A stretch of DNA of 64,000 nucleotides, taken from positions 620,001 through 684,000 of the forward strand of contig NZ_JAGGLV010000001.1 of the NCBI RefSeq assembly GCF_017874735.1, in the 5' to 3' direction. The notes under the pieces are model-generated. The model did not search any database and was not told where the DNA came from. It worked only from the letters and a program-made list of their open reading frames with translations. Shown piece by piece: positions 25,064 to 35,411 of the stretch. The stretch's first letter is position 1. Every line of letters begins with the position of its first letter. The stretch comes from Paenibacillus silagei. GTDB taxonomy: Bacteria; Bacillota; Bacilli; Paenibacillales; Paenibacillaceae. The translations under genes and the position numbers were made by a program.

Positions 25064-26098
25064 CTAAACTTGAACTGTTTCAGGAACTACCCAACAATAA
25101 GGATCACCCATTGAAGCATCGTTATGGTAGGCTAATGCCGCTGAGCGGCATCCTCCGCAGATGAACTTATGCTCACAAGTGCCGCAATTCCCTTCGTTTC
25201 TTGTTGTCCTGTCACGAATATTTGCTAGGACCGGCGAATGTCTCCAGATGTCCTGGAAGCTCTGCTCACGCAAGTTGCCTGCCGTAAGCGGTAAAGTTAC
25301 ACAAGGGGTGACATCACCGTTAACAGTTATACGAGCGGTAACATAGCCTGCACCGCAGCCTATATATTGTGATGCCTGCTCTGGCGGCAGCATCAGTGCA
25401 ACTCGGCAGTCATGCCAATATATCTTCAGCTTTCCGGCGTATTCCTGCTGCATGGAGATCCACTCCACAATTACATCGCGGAGCTCATTAGGCGTAAGCG
25501 CCAATGCCTGATCTCCCCGTCCTGTGGGAATAAACTCAGATAAATTTACTCCGTTTGCACCAAGCCGGGCTGCCAGTTCTACGACACTTCGGCCATCCCT
25601 GAAATTAAGCCGTGTCGGCGTATACCCGACAGTAACATTAATCCCATGCTTCACTAATGTTTCGATAGCACTAACAGCCTTATCATATAGCCCTTTGACA
25701 CCGCGTACCTGCTCATGAACTTCCGCTGTCGCTCCATCAATACTGACGCAGATGCCGGAAACCCCGGATTCAATGATCCGGCGGCACATCTCATCATTAA
25801 TCACAGCTCCGTTAGTGCCGATTGAAACCATCATCCCTTTTGACGAAGCGCGGGAGGCAATGTCCATCCAATCGGGCCTGAGCAGAGCTTCTCCCCCTGA
25901 GAGTCCAAGCAGAAGGACGCCGGCTTCTGCTAATTGATCAACTACATTAAGAGCCTCTGCTGTATCCAGTTCTTCAGGATGCCGGCGGCCGGCGCCTGAA
26001 TAGCAATGCACACAACTGGCGTTGCATAAAAGTGTAATCTCCCAGACCAGATAGAACGGAGCTTTGAACTGATCCTGTATTGCTGCAATAGTACTCAT
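25064..26098 (-). CDS. Radical SAM/SPASM peptide-modifying enzyme (first gene of operon)
   Basis: About 344 residues from the ATG at 26098, chosen because GGAGGGGAAT directly precedes it. Residues 25-32 are CNASCVHC, the radical SAM cluster motif, then GLSGGEALLR. The SPASM part shows YIGCGAGYVT, VTPCVTLP, and GNCGTCEHKFICGGC, with a last CWVVPE cysteine. The arrangement fits PqqE/mycofactocin-type maturases with two auxiliary clusters. Being first in the operon, directly before the PqqD gene, it is the prime candidate to install the first modification on the peptide. Confidence 0.92.
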   Translation of the reverse strand: MSTIAAIQDQFKAPFYLVWEITLLCNASCVHCYSGAGRRHPEELDTAEALNVVDQLAEAGVLLLGLSGGEALLRPDWMDIASRASSKGMMVSIGTNGAVINDEMCRRIIESGVSGICVSIDGATAEVHEQVRGVKGLYDKAVSAIETLVKHGINVTVGYTPTRLNFRDGRSVVELAARLGANGVNLSEFIPTGRGDQALALTPNELRDVIVEWISMQQEYAGKLKIYWHDCRVALMLPPEQASQYIGCGAGYVTARITVNGDVTPCVTLPLTAGNLREQSFQDIWRHSPVLANIRDRTTRNEGNCGTCEHKFICGGCRSAALAYHNDASMGDPYCWVVPETVQV

Positions 26099-26236
26099 AT
26101 TCCCCTCCCTCACCGGGGGACATTTGCTCCCGGCTTTCAATATATGCCACTAAATATGCTACAAAAATAACATATACTAGAAGTGGAGTAATCGTACAAT
26201 TGAAGTATTTTTATAACAATTTTGAAATTACACAGC

Positions 26237-26281
26237 AAAAAGGATCACCTCCTCAGTCAATGACCGGGAGATGATCCTTTT
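26237..26281 (-). terminator. Rho-independent terminator of the LuxR gene
   Basis: Arms AAAAGGATCACCTCC/GGGAGATGATCCTTTT, with one wobble position, lie four bases after the stop of the regulator gene. A T-run follows on the minus strand. It separates the regulator from the RiPP operon, which therefore needs its own promoter between about 26100 and 26235. Confidence 0.85.
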
Positions 26282-26284
26282 CTA

Positions 26285-26881
26285 TTACTCATTATTTCCC
26301 CTGTAAGCGGCTCGAAAAAAAAGAGAAACTGCTTCCTTTTGGTTGTGTACTCCAAGCTTACTCAAAAGATTGCGGATATGAGTCCGTACCGTAGTATATG
26401 AAATGTATAATTCTAAAGAAATCTGCTGCGTTGAATGGCCTCTGGATAATAGGTCCAGCACCTTATTTTCTTGGGGAGTCAGCTTCTCTGTCAGAGAAAA
26501 CATCGAGGTCTGTTCGAGGGTCACCCAAATTAACCGCTTATCGTAGTTGCTGACACGAATATCCTTCATGAAAGGAACCCGGATTGAGCCACATTGAACA
26601 AATACCTTGCGTGATCCGTTGCAATTGTCCATGTGTTTTGTAGCACTTAGAACCTGGCAGGTTTTACAGAGACTGTTCCCGGTACAATCACTGAAGAGAT
26701 CAAGCGAACGGCAGGTCTTGCCTACAGCTTGTGTGGCTGAAATACCAAGCAGCATTTCAAGCTCTGTGCTCCATTGTATAACTCGCCCAGTCTCATCAAT
26801 GATAAAGTAGCAGTCAGAAGTGCGCCTGATCCAACTCATATCCTCTACATTAGTTACGAAAGACTCTTTGAGCTCTTCCAT
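26285..26881 (-). CDS. PAS-LuxR transcriptional regulator upstream of the RiPP-like operon
   Basis: 198 residues. Residues 15-130 form a PAS-like domain (DCYFIIDETGRVIQWSTELE, then LLGISATQAVGKTC). It holds a cysteine cluster at GKTCRSLDLFSDCTGNSLCK and TCQVLS, suggesting a redox or Fe-S switch. The LuxR helix-turn-helix is at 133-190 (LTPQENKVLDLLSRGHSTQQ, then ISYTTVRTHIRNLLSKLGVH). It lacks a receiver domain, so it is a one-component sensor. It lies upstream on the same strand, separated by its own terminator, and is the best candidate controller of the RiPP operon. What the PAS domain senses is unknown. Confidence 0.85.
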   Translation of the reverse strand: MEELKESFVTNVEDMSWIRRTSDCYFIIDETGRVIQWSTELEMLLGISATQAVGKTCRSLDLFSDCTGNSLCKTCQVLSATKHMDNCNGSRKVFVQCGSIRVPFMKDIRVSNYDKRLIWVTLEQTSMFSLTEKLTPQENKVLDLLSRGHSTQQISLELYISYTTVRTHIRNLLSKLGVHNQKEAVSLFFRAAYRGNNE

Positions 26882-27049
26882 CTTTCACCCCATTACTCGA
26901 AAGTGACTCGAATAGTTATTAGTGAAGTTCATCTAGATGCAGATTCCAGTAAAGAAATATTTATAGAATTATTTTCAATTTATTTGATTATAGCATTGCA
27001 CTACGGACTGTCAATTCTTCATTTTCCTACTATACGATGAACTCCGGCC

Positions 27050-27190
27050 CTAAGAGAATTGCCAGAACCCTGCTACCGGATGCTTGATCCCGGCCATCCC
27101 GAGTTGGGCGTAAATATAAAGCTCCCCATATCCGAAGGGATAACTGGCATCCTCTTGAAGCAAGGTCTCAGGGTATCCGTCCTCATCTAC
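27050..27190 (-). pseudogene. Orphan C-terminal coding fragment (about 46 codons, no start)
   Basis: Between the LuxR and DoxX genes the minus strand is open for about 46 codons. It includes DGYPETLLQEDASYPFGYGE and ends GIKHPVAGFWQFS before a stop. An in-frame stop lies just upstream, and there is no start codon or ribosome-binding site. The composition looks like real protein, so it is probably the tail of a decayed gene. I do not recognise the family. The rest of 26882-27049 shows nothing clear. Confidence 0.35.
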
Positions 27191-27204
27191 TCAAGGGACG
27201 GGAC

Positions 27205-27573
27205 TTAACGCCCCTGCAAGAGCGGGAAACGCCCAACAGTAATAATGACCGCCAGTACTATAAAGATGATGTTGATCCACACATTCGGTTCGCCCCGCAA
27301 TAGATGGAAGACCAGACCGGAGCCTGCGGCAGCAGCCAGACCCATAGCGGCGAGCGGGGTAAGCTGCGGCTGGATGCGAAGAGCCATCGGCAAAATTAAC
27401 CCCAAGACCCCCAGCAGCTCAGCGATGCCGATTCCCATAACCAGCCCCTGCGGCACATCATTCACCCAGCTCCAGGCCGCCCGGGCCGAGTCCAACTGAA
27501 ATGCCTTCAGCCAACCCGAATACAAGAACCCCGCACCTAGAACAATCTGTAAGACCCATAACACGATATTCAT
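27205..27573 (-). CDS. DoxX-like membrane protein
   Basis: About 122 residues with four membrane helices typical of the DoxX family: VLWVLQIVLGAGFLYSGWLK, GLVMGIGIAELLGVLGLI, LAAMGLAAAAGSGLVF and INIIFIVLAVIITVG. DoxX-like proteins are often co-regulated with HxlR or MarR repressors and redox stress, and here an HxlR gene diverges from it 191 bases away. An ATG at 27573 follows AAGGAGTG at 11 bases; GTG at 27585 overlaps that site and is unlikely. The biochemical role of this family is not established. Confidence 0.83.
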   Translation of the reverse strand: MNIVLWVLQIVLGAGFLYSGWLKAFQLDSARAAWSWVNDVPQGLVMGIGIAELLGVLGLILPMALRIQPQLTPLAAMGLAAAAGSGLVFHLLRGEPNVWINIIFIVLAVIITVGRFPLLQGR

Positions 27574-27723
27574 ATACAATGTCACTCCTTCTCATATGTT
27601 TACGCAAGCCGCATCCGGGTCCCCTCCACCCGGGCAGGCGGTTCTTCTTGCGCTACAGAAACCTTAGCTGCATAATAATATGAAGGGTTTCCCATGAGAA
27701 GTAGACACTTTAATTAAACCTAG

Positions 27724-27737
27724 TTACTTCAAAGATA
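27724..27737. promoter_or_regulatory. Putative HxlR operator (TTACTTCAAAGATA)
   Basis: An imperfect palindrome between the DoxX and HxlR genes, 28 bases before the HxlR start. It matches the TTACTTCAAAGTAA palindrome beside the two other HxlR genes in this window (52691-52708 and 56276-56289). Confidence 0.55.
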
Positions 27738-27764
27738 CCTTACGTGAATCAAGGGGGCAGCGAT

Positions 27765-28127
27765 ATGACCTACTGCAAATTCGAATCCGCATTAGAAATC
27801 TTCGTGGGGAAATGGAAGCCTGTCATTCTGCTGCGCCTGTTCAATAACGGAGCTATGAGATTCAGCGAATTACAGCGGGCCATTCCTGAGATCACCAAAA
27901 AAATGCTCACACAGCAGTTGCGTGAGCTGGAATACCATAATATTGTCCACCGTGAGATTTACCACCAGATCCCGCCGAAGGTGGAGTACTCCATCACGGA
28001 ATACGGACGAAGCTTGTCCGGCATCATGCAGGCCATGAATGATTGGGGAGTCACCCACATTGAGCATCTGAACCAGTTATATGGTGCTGAACGTGTAGGT
28101 GAACTAGAAACTGACCAGCAAAACTAA
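27765..28127 (+). CDS. HxlR family transcriptional regulator
   Basis: About 120 residues, the usual HxlR length. The winged helix-turn-helix reads SALEIFVGKWKPVILLRLFN, FSELQRAIPEITKKMLTQQL and the wing VHREIYHQIPPKVEYSITEY with the family PPKVEYS signature. A single Cys (MTYCKF, residue 4) is placed like the redox-sensing cysteine of YodB-type members. AAGGGGGCAGCGAT fixes the ATG at 27765. It diverges from a DoxX gene, which is its likely target along with its own promoter. Confidence 0.92.
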   Translation: MTYCKFESALEIFVGKWKPVILLRLFNNGAMRFSELQRAIPEITKKMLTQQLRELEYHNIVHREIYHQIPPKVEYSITEYGRSLSGIMQAMNDWGVTHIEHLNQLYGAERVGELETDQQN

Positions 28128-28158
28128 AGGCACCCAAGCGGGTGCCTTCTGCTTTTTT
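28127..28158 (+). terminator. Rho-independent terminator of the HxlR gene
   Basis: Nine-base arms AAGGCACCC/GGGTGCCTT with an AAGC loop, followed by CTGCTTTTTT, overlapping the stop codon. The convergent beta-glucosidase gene ends 22 bases further on. Confidence 0.9.
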
Positions 28159-28180
28159 AAGTGATCTCATTTCCCTCAGA

Positions 28181-31537
<3,357 letters not shown>

Positions 31538-31553
31538 TCATTTATAAGAAAAT

Positions 31554-31650
31554 ATAAGAAAAACCTAAACCGGCCAAAGAATACCCCCGGAAAAACAGAG
31601 GGATAATCCAAGTCCAGTTTAGGTTTTGCCTGCTCCGCAGTAGCAACCCC
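31554..31650 (-). promoter_or_regulatory. RAT/terminator leader upstream of bglP
   Basis: On the minus strand GGGTTGCTACTGCGGAGCAG continues into GCAAAACCTAAAC, a clear ribonucleic antiterminator (RAT) of the LicT/SacT/BglG family (31617-31650). Its 3' half overlaps the left arm of a terminator whose arms AAACCTAAAC/GTTTAGGTTT end at 31554-31570, followed by TTCTT. LicT binding the RAT would prevent the terminator. Confidence 0.9.
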
Positions 31651-31659
31651 AAACAAGGG

Positions 31660-32490
31660 TTATTTTAGATGGACGACTCTTTCAATATGAATCGTTAAAT
31701 ACATGACTTCTTCATTGGTCAGTGTGCAATTGTATGTTTTTCGGATATAATCTTGAATCTTCCGTCCACACAAGAAGGAGTCCTTATACTGCCGCTTGAC
31801 CATCTCATATAACTCACTATCGGTATTCTCAATATGTGTGCCATTTAATATTCTTCGGGCGAAGAATTTGAGATGGGTGACGAACCTGTAATACGTTAGC
31901 GACTCTTCGTCGTAATCGATTTTGAAATGGTACTTCACAATATTGAGAATTTCATGCACAATCTTAGTGATTTTAACTACATTCGGGATCTCTTCATTCA
32001 TATGCGCGTTCACCAGATGGAGCGCAATATGAGCGGCCTCGTCTTCCGGGAACTGGATTCCCAGCTCCTCATGGATCAGTAACAGCGCTTTCTCACCAAT
32101 CTCGAATTCATCCTTGTAGAATTTCTTGACCTCCCACAGCAACACATTCTTGATATGGTGTCCCTGCCTGGAGCGTTCGATAGCCGAATGGATATGGTCG
32201 GTCAGACTAACATAGATGCTGTCGTGCAGTCTCTTCCCCAGATTCATTTTGGCGAGATTAATAATACGCTCCGAAATCTCCATATGCGTAAGCGGAATCT
32301 CGGATAGAAGCGTCTTCATTTTGTCGGATATACTCTCATTATCCATGAAGACCTTCTCAATTTTATCTTCTTCAATGAGGTCGCCCGGCTTCTTCTTGAA
32401 CGCAATCCCCCTGCCTATTACCACCACTTCTTTATTCTGGTCATTCATAGTAATGATGGCATTATTATTCAACACTTTTGCAATTCTCAT
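31660..32490 (-). CDS. licT: LicT/BglG family transcription antiterminator
   Basis: About 276 residues, almost identical in length to known LicT proteins. The N-terminal RNA-binding CAT domain starts MRIAKVLNNNAIITM with NQNKEVVVIGRGIAFKKK. Two PTS regulation domains follow (about 65-170 and 175-276), with phosphorylated histidines in LTDHIHSAIER, DEAAHIALHLVNAH and VTHLKFFARR, YLTIHIERV. PTS phosphorylation toggles the protein so that it binds RAT RNA when beta-glucosides are present. The ATG at 32490 follows AAAGGTGG. A second RAT precedes it, so LicT also controls its own synthesis. Confidence 0.95.
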   Translation of the reverse strand: MRIAKVLNNNAIITMNDQNKEVVVIGRGIAFKKKPGDLIEEDKIEKVFMDNESISDKMKTLLSEIPLTHMEISERIINLAKMNLGKRLHDSIYVSLTDHIHSAIERSRQGHHIKNVLLWEVKKFYKDEFEIGEKALLLIHEELGIQFPEDEAAHIALHLVNAHMNEEIPNVVKITKIVHEILNIVKYHFKIDYDEESLTYYRFVTHLKFFARRILNGTHIENTDSELYEMVKRQYKDSFLCGRKIQDYIRKTYNCTLTNEEVMYLTIHIERVVHLK

Positions 32491-32512
32491 AATAACCACC
32501 TTTGTCACAAAA

Positions 32513-32592
32513 TAAAAAAAGGCAAGACCACAAACTTCGCCATATAAATATAGCTCTGTTAATGGTATTGCCTACATACGTAGTAACAATCC
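32513..32592 (-). promoter_or_regulatory. RAT/terminator leader upstream of licT
   Basis: On the minus strand GGATTGTTACTACGTATGTA followed by GGCAATACC (32564-32592) is a second RAT. GGCAATACC pairs with GGTCTTGCC further on (one mismatch), followed by a TTTTTTT run: a terminator ending at 32513. This places licT itself under antitermination control. Confidence 0.88.
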
Positions 32593-32615
32593 GTTATCTA
32601 TTTAATTATGGACCG

Positions 32616-32644
32616 ATTATATCATGGATTTTTGGGTTCAACAA
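32616..32644 (-). promoter_or_regulatory. Promoter of the licT-bglP-bglA operon
   Basis: On the minus strand TTGTTG (32639-32644) and TATAAT (32616-32621) are 17 bases apart, a good SigA-type promoter just upstream of the first RAT. Confidence 0.7.
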
Positions 32645-32675
32645 GACTTTCTTGCAACCCTTTTCATGGAAAATG

Positions 32676-33302
32676 TTACGCTTCCGTGGAAGCATTCAGC
32701 CGCCGCGGATCAATAATAGAATGCTCGATCTCTTCGATGTAGGAATCAAAGGCCTCCACGCCTTCACTTAAGATTAATACAGCCTCCTGCGCCGTGACTG
32801 GTAGCGCCCATAGGATCTCAACCCTCTCGCTCCCGACCTGAATCTCCTCCAGCTCTTCACTTTCTCCCCTCAGCTCATCCAGCAACAGGGCAGTAGTTGT
32901 CCAGTTAGCCGGGGCCAGCGGACTCTCTTCCATCACTCTAGGTATCCGTGAATCACCTGCACCCTCTATATGATGGGCGATAAGATCACAGAGATAGGTA
33001 AATATCCGGTCCACAGACTCTCCGCCTAAGTCAGAGGTCAGAGCCATCATCCACTCCGTACCCACAGCTTGTCCATTCGGGCGGTGAGCTGCGGATAACC
33101 CGACTGTTGCGAACCTCGCCACTGTAGTCTCATCATCAGCCGGAAAATAGTAAACTTCAACATGGACGGCTGTATCGGGCTTGCTCAAGATGATCCGGCA
33201 TTCCGGCATCTGCCAATCCCGCATGTATGCACCTAAGATCACTGTTCTGCGGATATCGAAGGAGAGCTCCCTCTCTTTGCTTGATTCCATAAAGATAGCC
33301 AT
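32676..33302 (-). CDS. Suppressor-of-fused (SUFU) domain protein
   Basis: About 208 residues with the bacterial SUFU pattern: VHVEVYYFPADDETTVARFA, VGLSAAHRPNGQAVGTEWMM, a middle helix VDRIFTYLCDLIAHHIE, and the C-terminal LWALPVTAQEAVLILSEGVE. SUFU domains in bacteria are mostly found in immunity proteins of polymorphic toxins or in stand-alone proteins of unknown role. No toxin is adjacent. The start is GTG/ATG-ambiguous; I use the ATG at 33302, preceded by AGAGGG. The gene lies just downstream of the TetR gene on the same strand, 17 bases away, and may be co-transcribed. Confidence 0.72.
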   Translation of the reverse strand: MAIFMESSKERELSFDIRRTVILGAYMRDWQMPECRIILSKPDTAVHVEVYYFPADDETTVARFATVGLSAAHRPNGQAVGTEWMMALTSDLGGESVDRIFTYLCDLIAHHIEGAGDSRIPRVMEESPLAPANWTTTALLLDELRGESEELEEIQVGSERVEILWALPVTAQEAVLILSEGVEAFDSYIEEIEHSIIDPRRLNASTEA

Positions 33303-33319
33303 CACCTTCCCTCTTTTGA

Positions 33320-33907
33320 TTAGGATATGGTTACTAGGGTAAGTATCTGTTTCACAAAGTTATCAATCACTACCCTGTCCGGACGGGATTTCAGGAACAC
33401 GGTAAGTCCTATTAACGAAATGACCAGCGTCTGCGCCAGATTCTTGGCATTTATCCCTGCATCCAGCTCCCCTGACTGTATACCCCGTTCAAGCGTTTCC
33501 TGGAAAATCACCGAGAGATACATCTGATGTTCCCTGGTCAGAATCTCGAACTTCTCATCATGGGCAGCCAGCTCCACCATTGAATTGATGCAGAAGCACC
33601 CCGTGCTCGGGCTTTTCTCATATTCTTTGGACACCACATCTTCAAAAAAAGTACGGAATGCTTCTTTCACTGAAGAATGCTTGTGCAGACTGCCCCGGAC
33701 ATAGGCGGCATGGGAACTCGTATATTTTCGTAGGGCAGCTTCAAATAGGCCCTTCTTGTCTCCAAAGGCAGAGTATAGGCTTGGACGCTGAATGCCCATT
33801 CTTGCGGTCAAGTCGCTTAAGGAGGCCGCTTCGAACCCTTTTTCCCAAAATACATCCATAGCTGCCTCTAGCGCCTTATCCTGATCAAATTCACGCGGCC
33901 GGGCCAT
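33320..33907 (-). CDS. TetR/AcrR family repressor
   Basis: 195 residues. The helix-turn-helix (about 5-50: REFDQDKALEAAMDVFWEKG, AASLSDLTARMGIQRPSLYS, AFGDKKGLFEAALRKY) is canonical AcrR. The C-terminal part (60-195) is the ligand-binding helical domain with NSMVELAAHDEKF. Two operator-like palindromes lie in the divergent region: ATATCGAATGGTAT at 33924-33937 and ATACCGATCGGTAT at 34055-34068, the latter beside the MFS promoter. It therefore probably represses itself and the divergent transporter. Confidence 0.9.
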   Translation of the reverse strand: MARPREFDQDKALEAAMDVFWEKGFEAASLSDLTARMGIQRPSLYSAFGDKKGLFEAALRKYTSSHAAYVRGSLHKHSSVKEAFRTFFEDVVSKEYEKSPSTGCFCINSMVELAAHDEKFEILTREHQMYLSVIFQETLERGIQSGELDAGINAKNLAQTLVISLIGLTVFLKSRPDRVVIDNFVKQILTLVTIS

Positions 33908-33923
33908 TGAACTCCCTCATTTC

Positions 33924-33937
33924 ATATCGAATGGTAT
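33924..33937. promoter_or_regulatory. Putative TetR operator, half-site diverged
   Basis: ATATCGAATGGTAT lies 17 bases upstream of the TetR start and resembles the perfect palindrome at 34055-34068. It would allow autorepression. Confidence 0.55.
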
Positions 33938-34008
33938 ATTACGATTGTATTTGCCGCAGATCCTCCTGTCAATCAGACCATTCTATATATCTTCCACCCC
34001 AGTTCCCC

Positions 34009-34038
34009 TTGACAGTTAATTTTGCTTGGCGTTATATT
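34009..34038 (+). promoter_or_regulatory. Promoter of the TetR-controlled MFS gene
   Basis: A perfect TTGACA (34009-34014) is followed after 17 or 18 bases by TTATAT or TATATT (34032-34038). The operator at 34055 lies just past the expected transcription start. Confidence 0.75.
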
Positions 34039-34054
34039 TATCAAGGATTATTAC

Positions 34055-34068
34055 ATACCGATCGGTAT
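34055..34068. promoter_or_regulatory. TetR operator palindrome ATACCGATCGGTAT
   Basis: A perfect 14-base palindrome, the type recognised by AcrR-like TetR proteins, lies between the MFS promoter and its ribosome-binding site. Confidence 0.75.
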
Positions 34069-34103
34069 ATTATTAAATCGAGATATCCAAGGAGGCGTTA
34101 TGT

Positions 34104-35324
34104 TTGGCGGGCTTTGTGAAAGAACCGAAATTTAATGACGTAGCAGCAGAACCAGTATCTGCATCTTTAATGACCCGTAAGGTTGCGCTCTTATTTGCCA
34201 TCACCTGCGGACTGGCGGTAGCCAACATTTATTACGCCCAGCCCTTACTGGACGCGATCTCCAGCGAATTCGGGATTACGCATTCTTCCGTCGGCATCGT
34301 GATTACAGTGACTCAGATTTGTTACGCCATCGGACTACTGTTGCTGGTGCCGCTGGGTGATCTGCTGGGTCGGCGCTGGCTGATTGCCGGACAGATGCTG
34401 GTATCCGTGCTGGCTTTGGTTGTTGTGGGCACTGCCCCCACCAGCATGGTGTTATTCATAGGCATTGCTACGGTTGGATTACTTGCGGTAGTGACCCAGA
34501 CACTCGTTGCGTTCGCAGCAACTCTGGCTGCCCCGGACGAACGCGGGCGCACGGTCGGTGTGGTGACCAGCGGAATTGTCATTGGGATTCTACTGGCGCG
34601 GACATTCGCCGGCGCGTTAACGGATCTGGCCGGTTGGCGTTCGGTCTACCTTGTCTCCGCAGGACTCACGTTAATCATGGGAGGTGTATTGTTCAGGGTG
34701 CTGCCGCAGTCTGAGCCCCGGAGAGAATCCTTATCCTATCCGCAGCTTCTCCGTTCACTGTTCACGCTGTTCGCAGAGGAACGGCTGCTGCGAGTCCGTG
34801 CTGTGTTATGCCTGCTGATTTTCACCGCGTTCAGTATCTTGTGGACTTCCCTGGTGCTGCCTCTCAGTGCTCCGCCGCTGTCCCTGTCACATACCGCGAT
34901 TGGAGCGTTTGGTCTCGCCGGAGTTACCGGGGCGTTAGCAGCAGCGCGGGCAGGCCGTCTGGCCGATCGGGGTTTGGGGCAAAAGACCACCGGCGTGGCG
35001 TTGACTCTGCTGCTTCTTTCATGGCTGCCAATCAGTTATACTCCGCATTCGCTGCTCGCGTTAATCATTGGGATTATCCTTCTTGACCTGGCCGTACAAG
35101 CCGTACACGTCACCAACCAGAGCATGATCCTTCATCTGCGCCCGGAAGCCCGCAGCAGGCTTACTGCCGGTTATATGGTCTTCTATTCGATTGGCAGCGC
35201 CACCGGATCGATTGCATCTACCAGTATGTATGCATACTCGGGCTGGAACGGAGTGTGTCTGCTCGGTGCAATGGCCAGTGCTCTGGCTCTGATATTCTGG
35301 GCGTTAACCCGTCATATGAAATGA
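34104..35324 (+). CDS. MFS transporter under TetR control
   Basis: 406 residues with 12 predicted membrane helices. The motif after helix 2 reads GDLLGRRWLIAG, and the region around helix 4-5 shows ERGRTVGVVTSGIVIGILLA. This resembles sugar or drug efflux MFS proteins of the AraJ/YdhP-like group. The start is TTG at 34104, eight bases after AGGAGG. An ATG four bases earlier (34100) is out of frame and gives only an 11-codon peptide, so the TTG start is favoured. It is divergent from the TetR gene and has its operator in front. Substrate unknown. Confidence 0.87.
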   Translation: MAGFVKEPKFNDVAAEPVSASLMTRKVALLFAITCGLAVANIYYAQPLLDAISSEFGITHSSVGIVITVTQICYAIGLLLLVPLGDLLGRRWLIAGQMLVSVLALVVVGTAPTSMVLFIGIATVGLLAVVTQTLVAFAATLAAPDERGRTVGVVTSGIVIGILLARTFAGALTDLAGWRSVYLVSAGLTLIMGGVLFRVLPQSEPRRESLSYPQLLRSLFTLFAEERLLRVRAVLCLLIFTAFSILWTSLVLPLSAPPLSLSHTAIGAFGLAGVTGALAAARAGRLADRGLGQKTTGVALTLLLLSWLPISYTPHSLLALIIGIILLDLAVQAVHVTNQSMILHLRPEARSRLTAGYMVFYSIGSATGSIASTSMYAYSGWNGVCLLGAMASALALIFWALTRHMK

Positions 35325-35411
35325 ACAATCTAACGGCTTCATATTCCCTTAGTGAGGTTTGTCAAAATCTTAAATTTCCATTATTGTTATCCTTATCTTA
35401 CATTTGACGTT

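Noticed and set aside
18694..26098. PQQ biosynthesis operon.
   Set aside because: The precursor has no Tyr and no PqqA-like ExxxY motif, and there are no pqqB or pqqC genes. Only the PqqD/E and M16 parts are shared.
18694..26098. Subtilosin or other sactipeptide operon.
   Set aside because: The precursor has no cysteine, so a sulfur-to-alpha-carbon thioether cannot form.
32645..32690. Catabolite-responsive (cre) site upstream of licT.
   Set aside because: CGGAAGCGTAACAT is near the consensus but shifted by one base and lacks the symmetric half.
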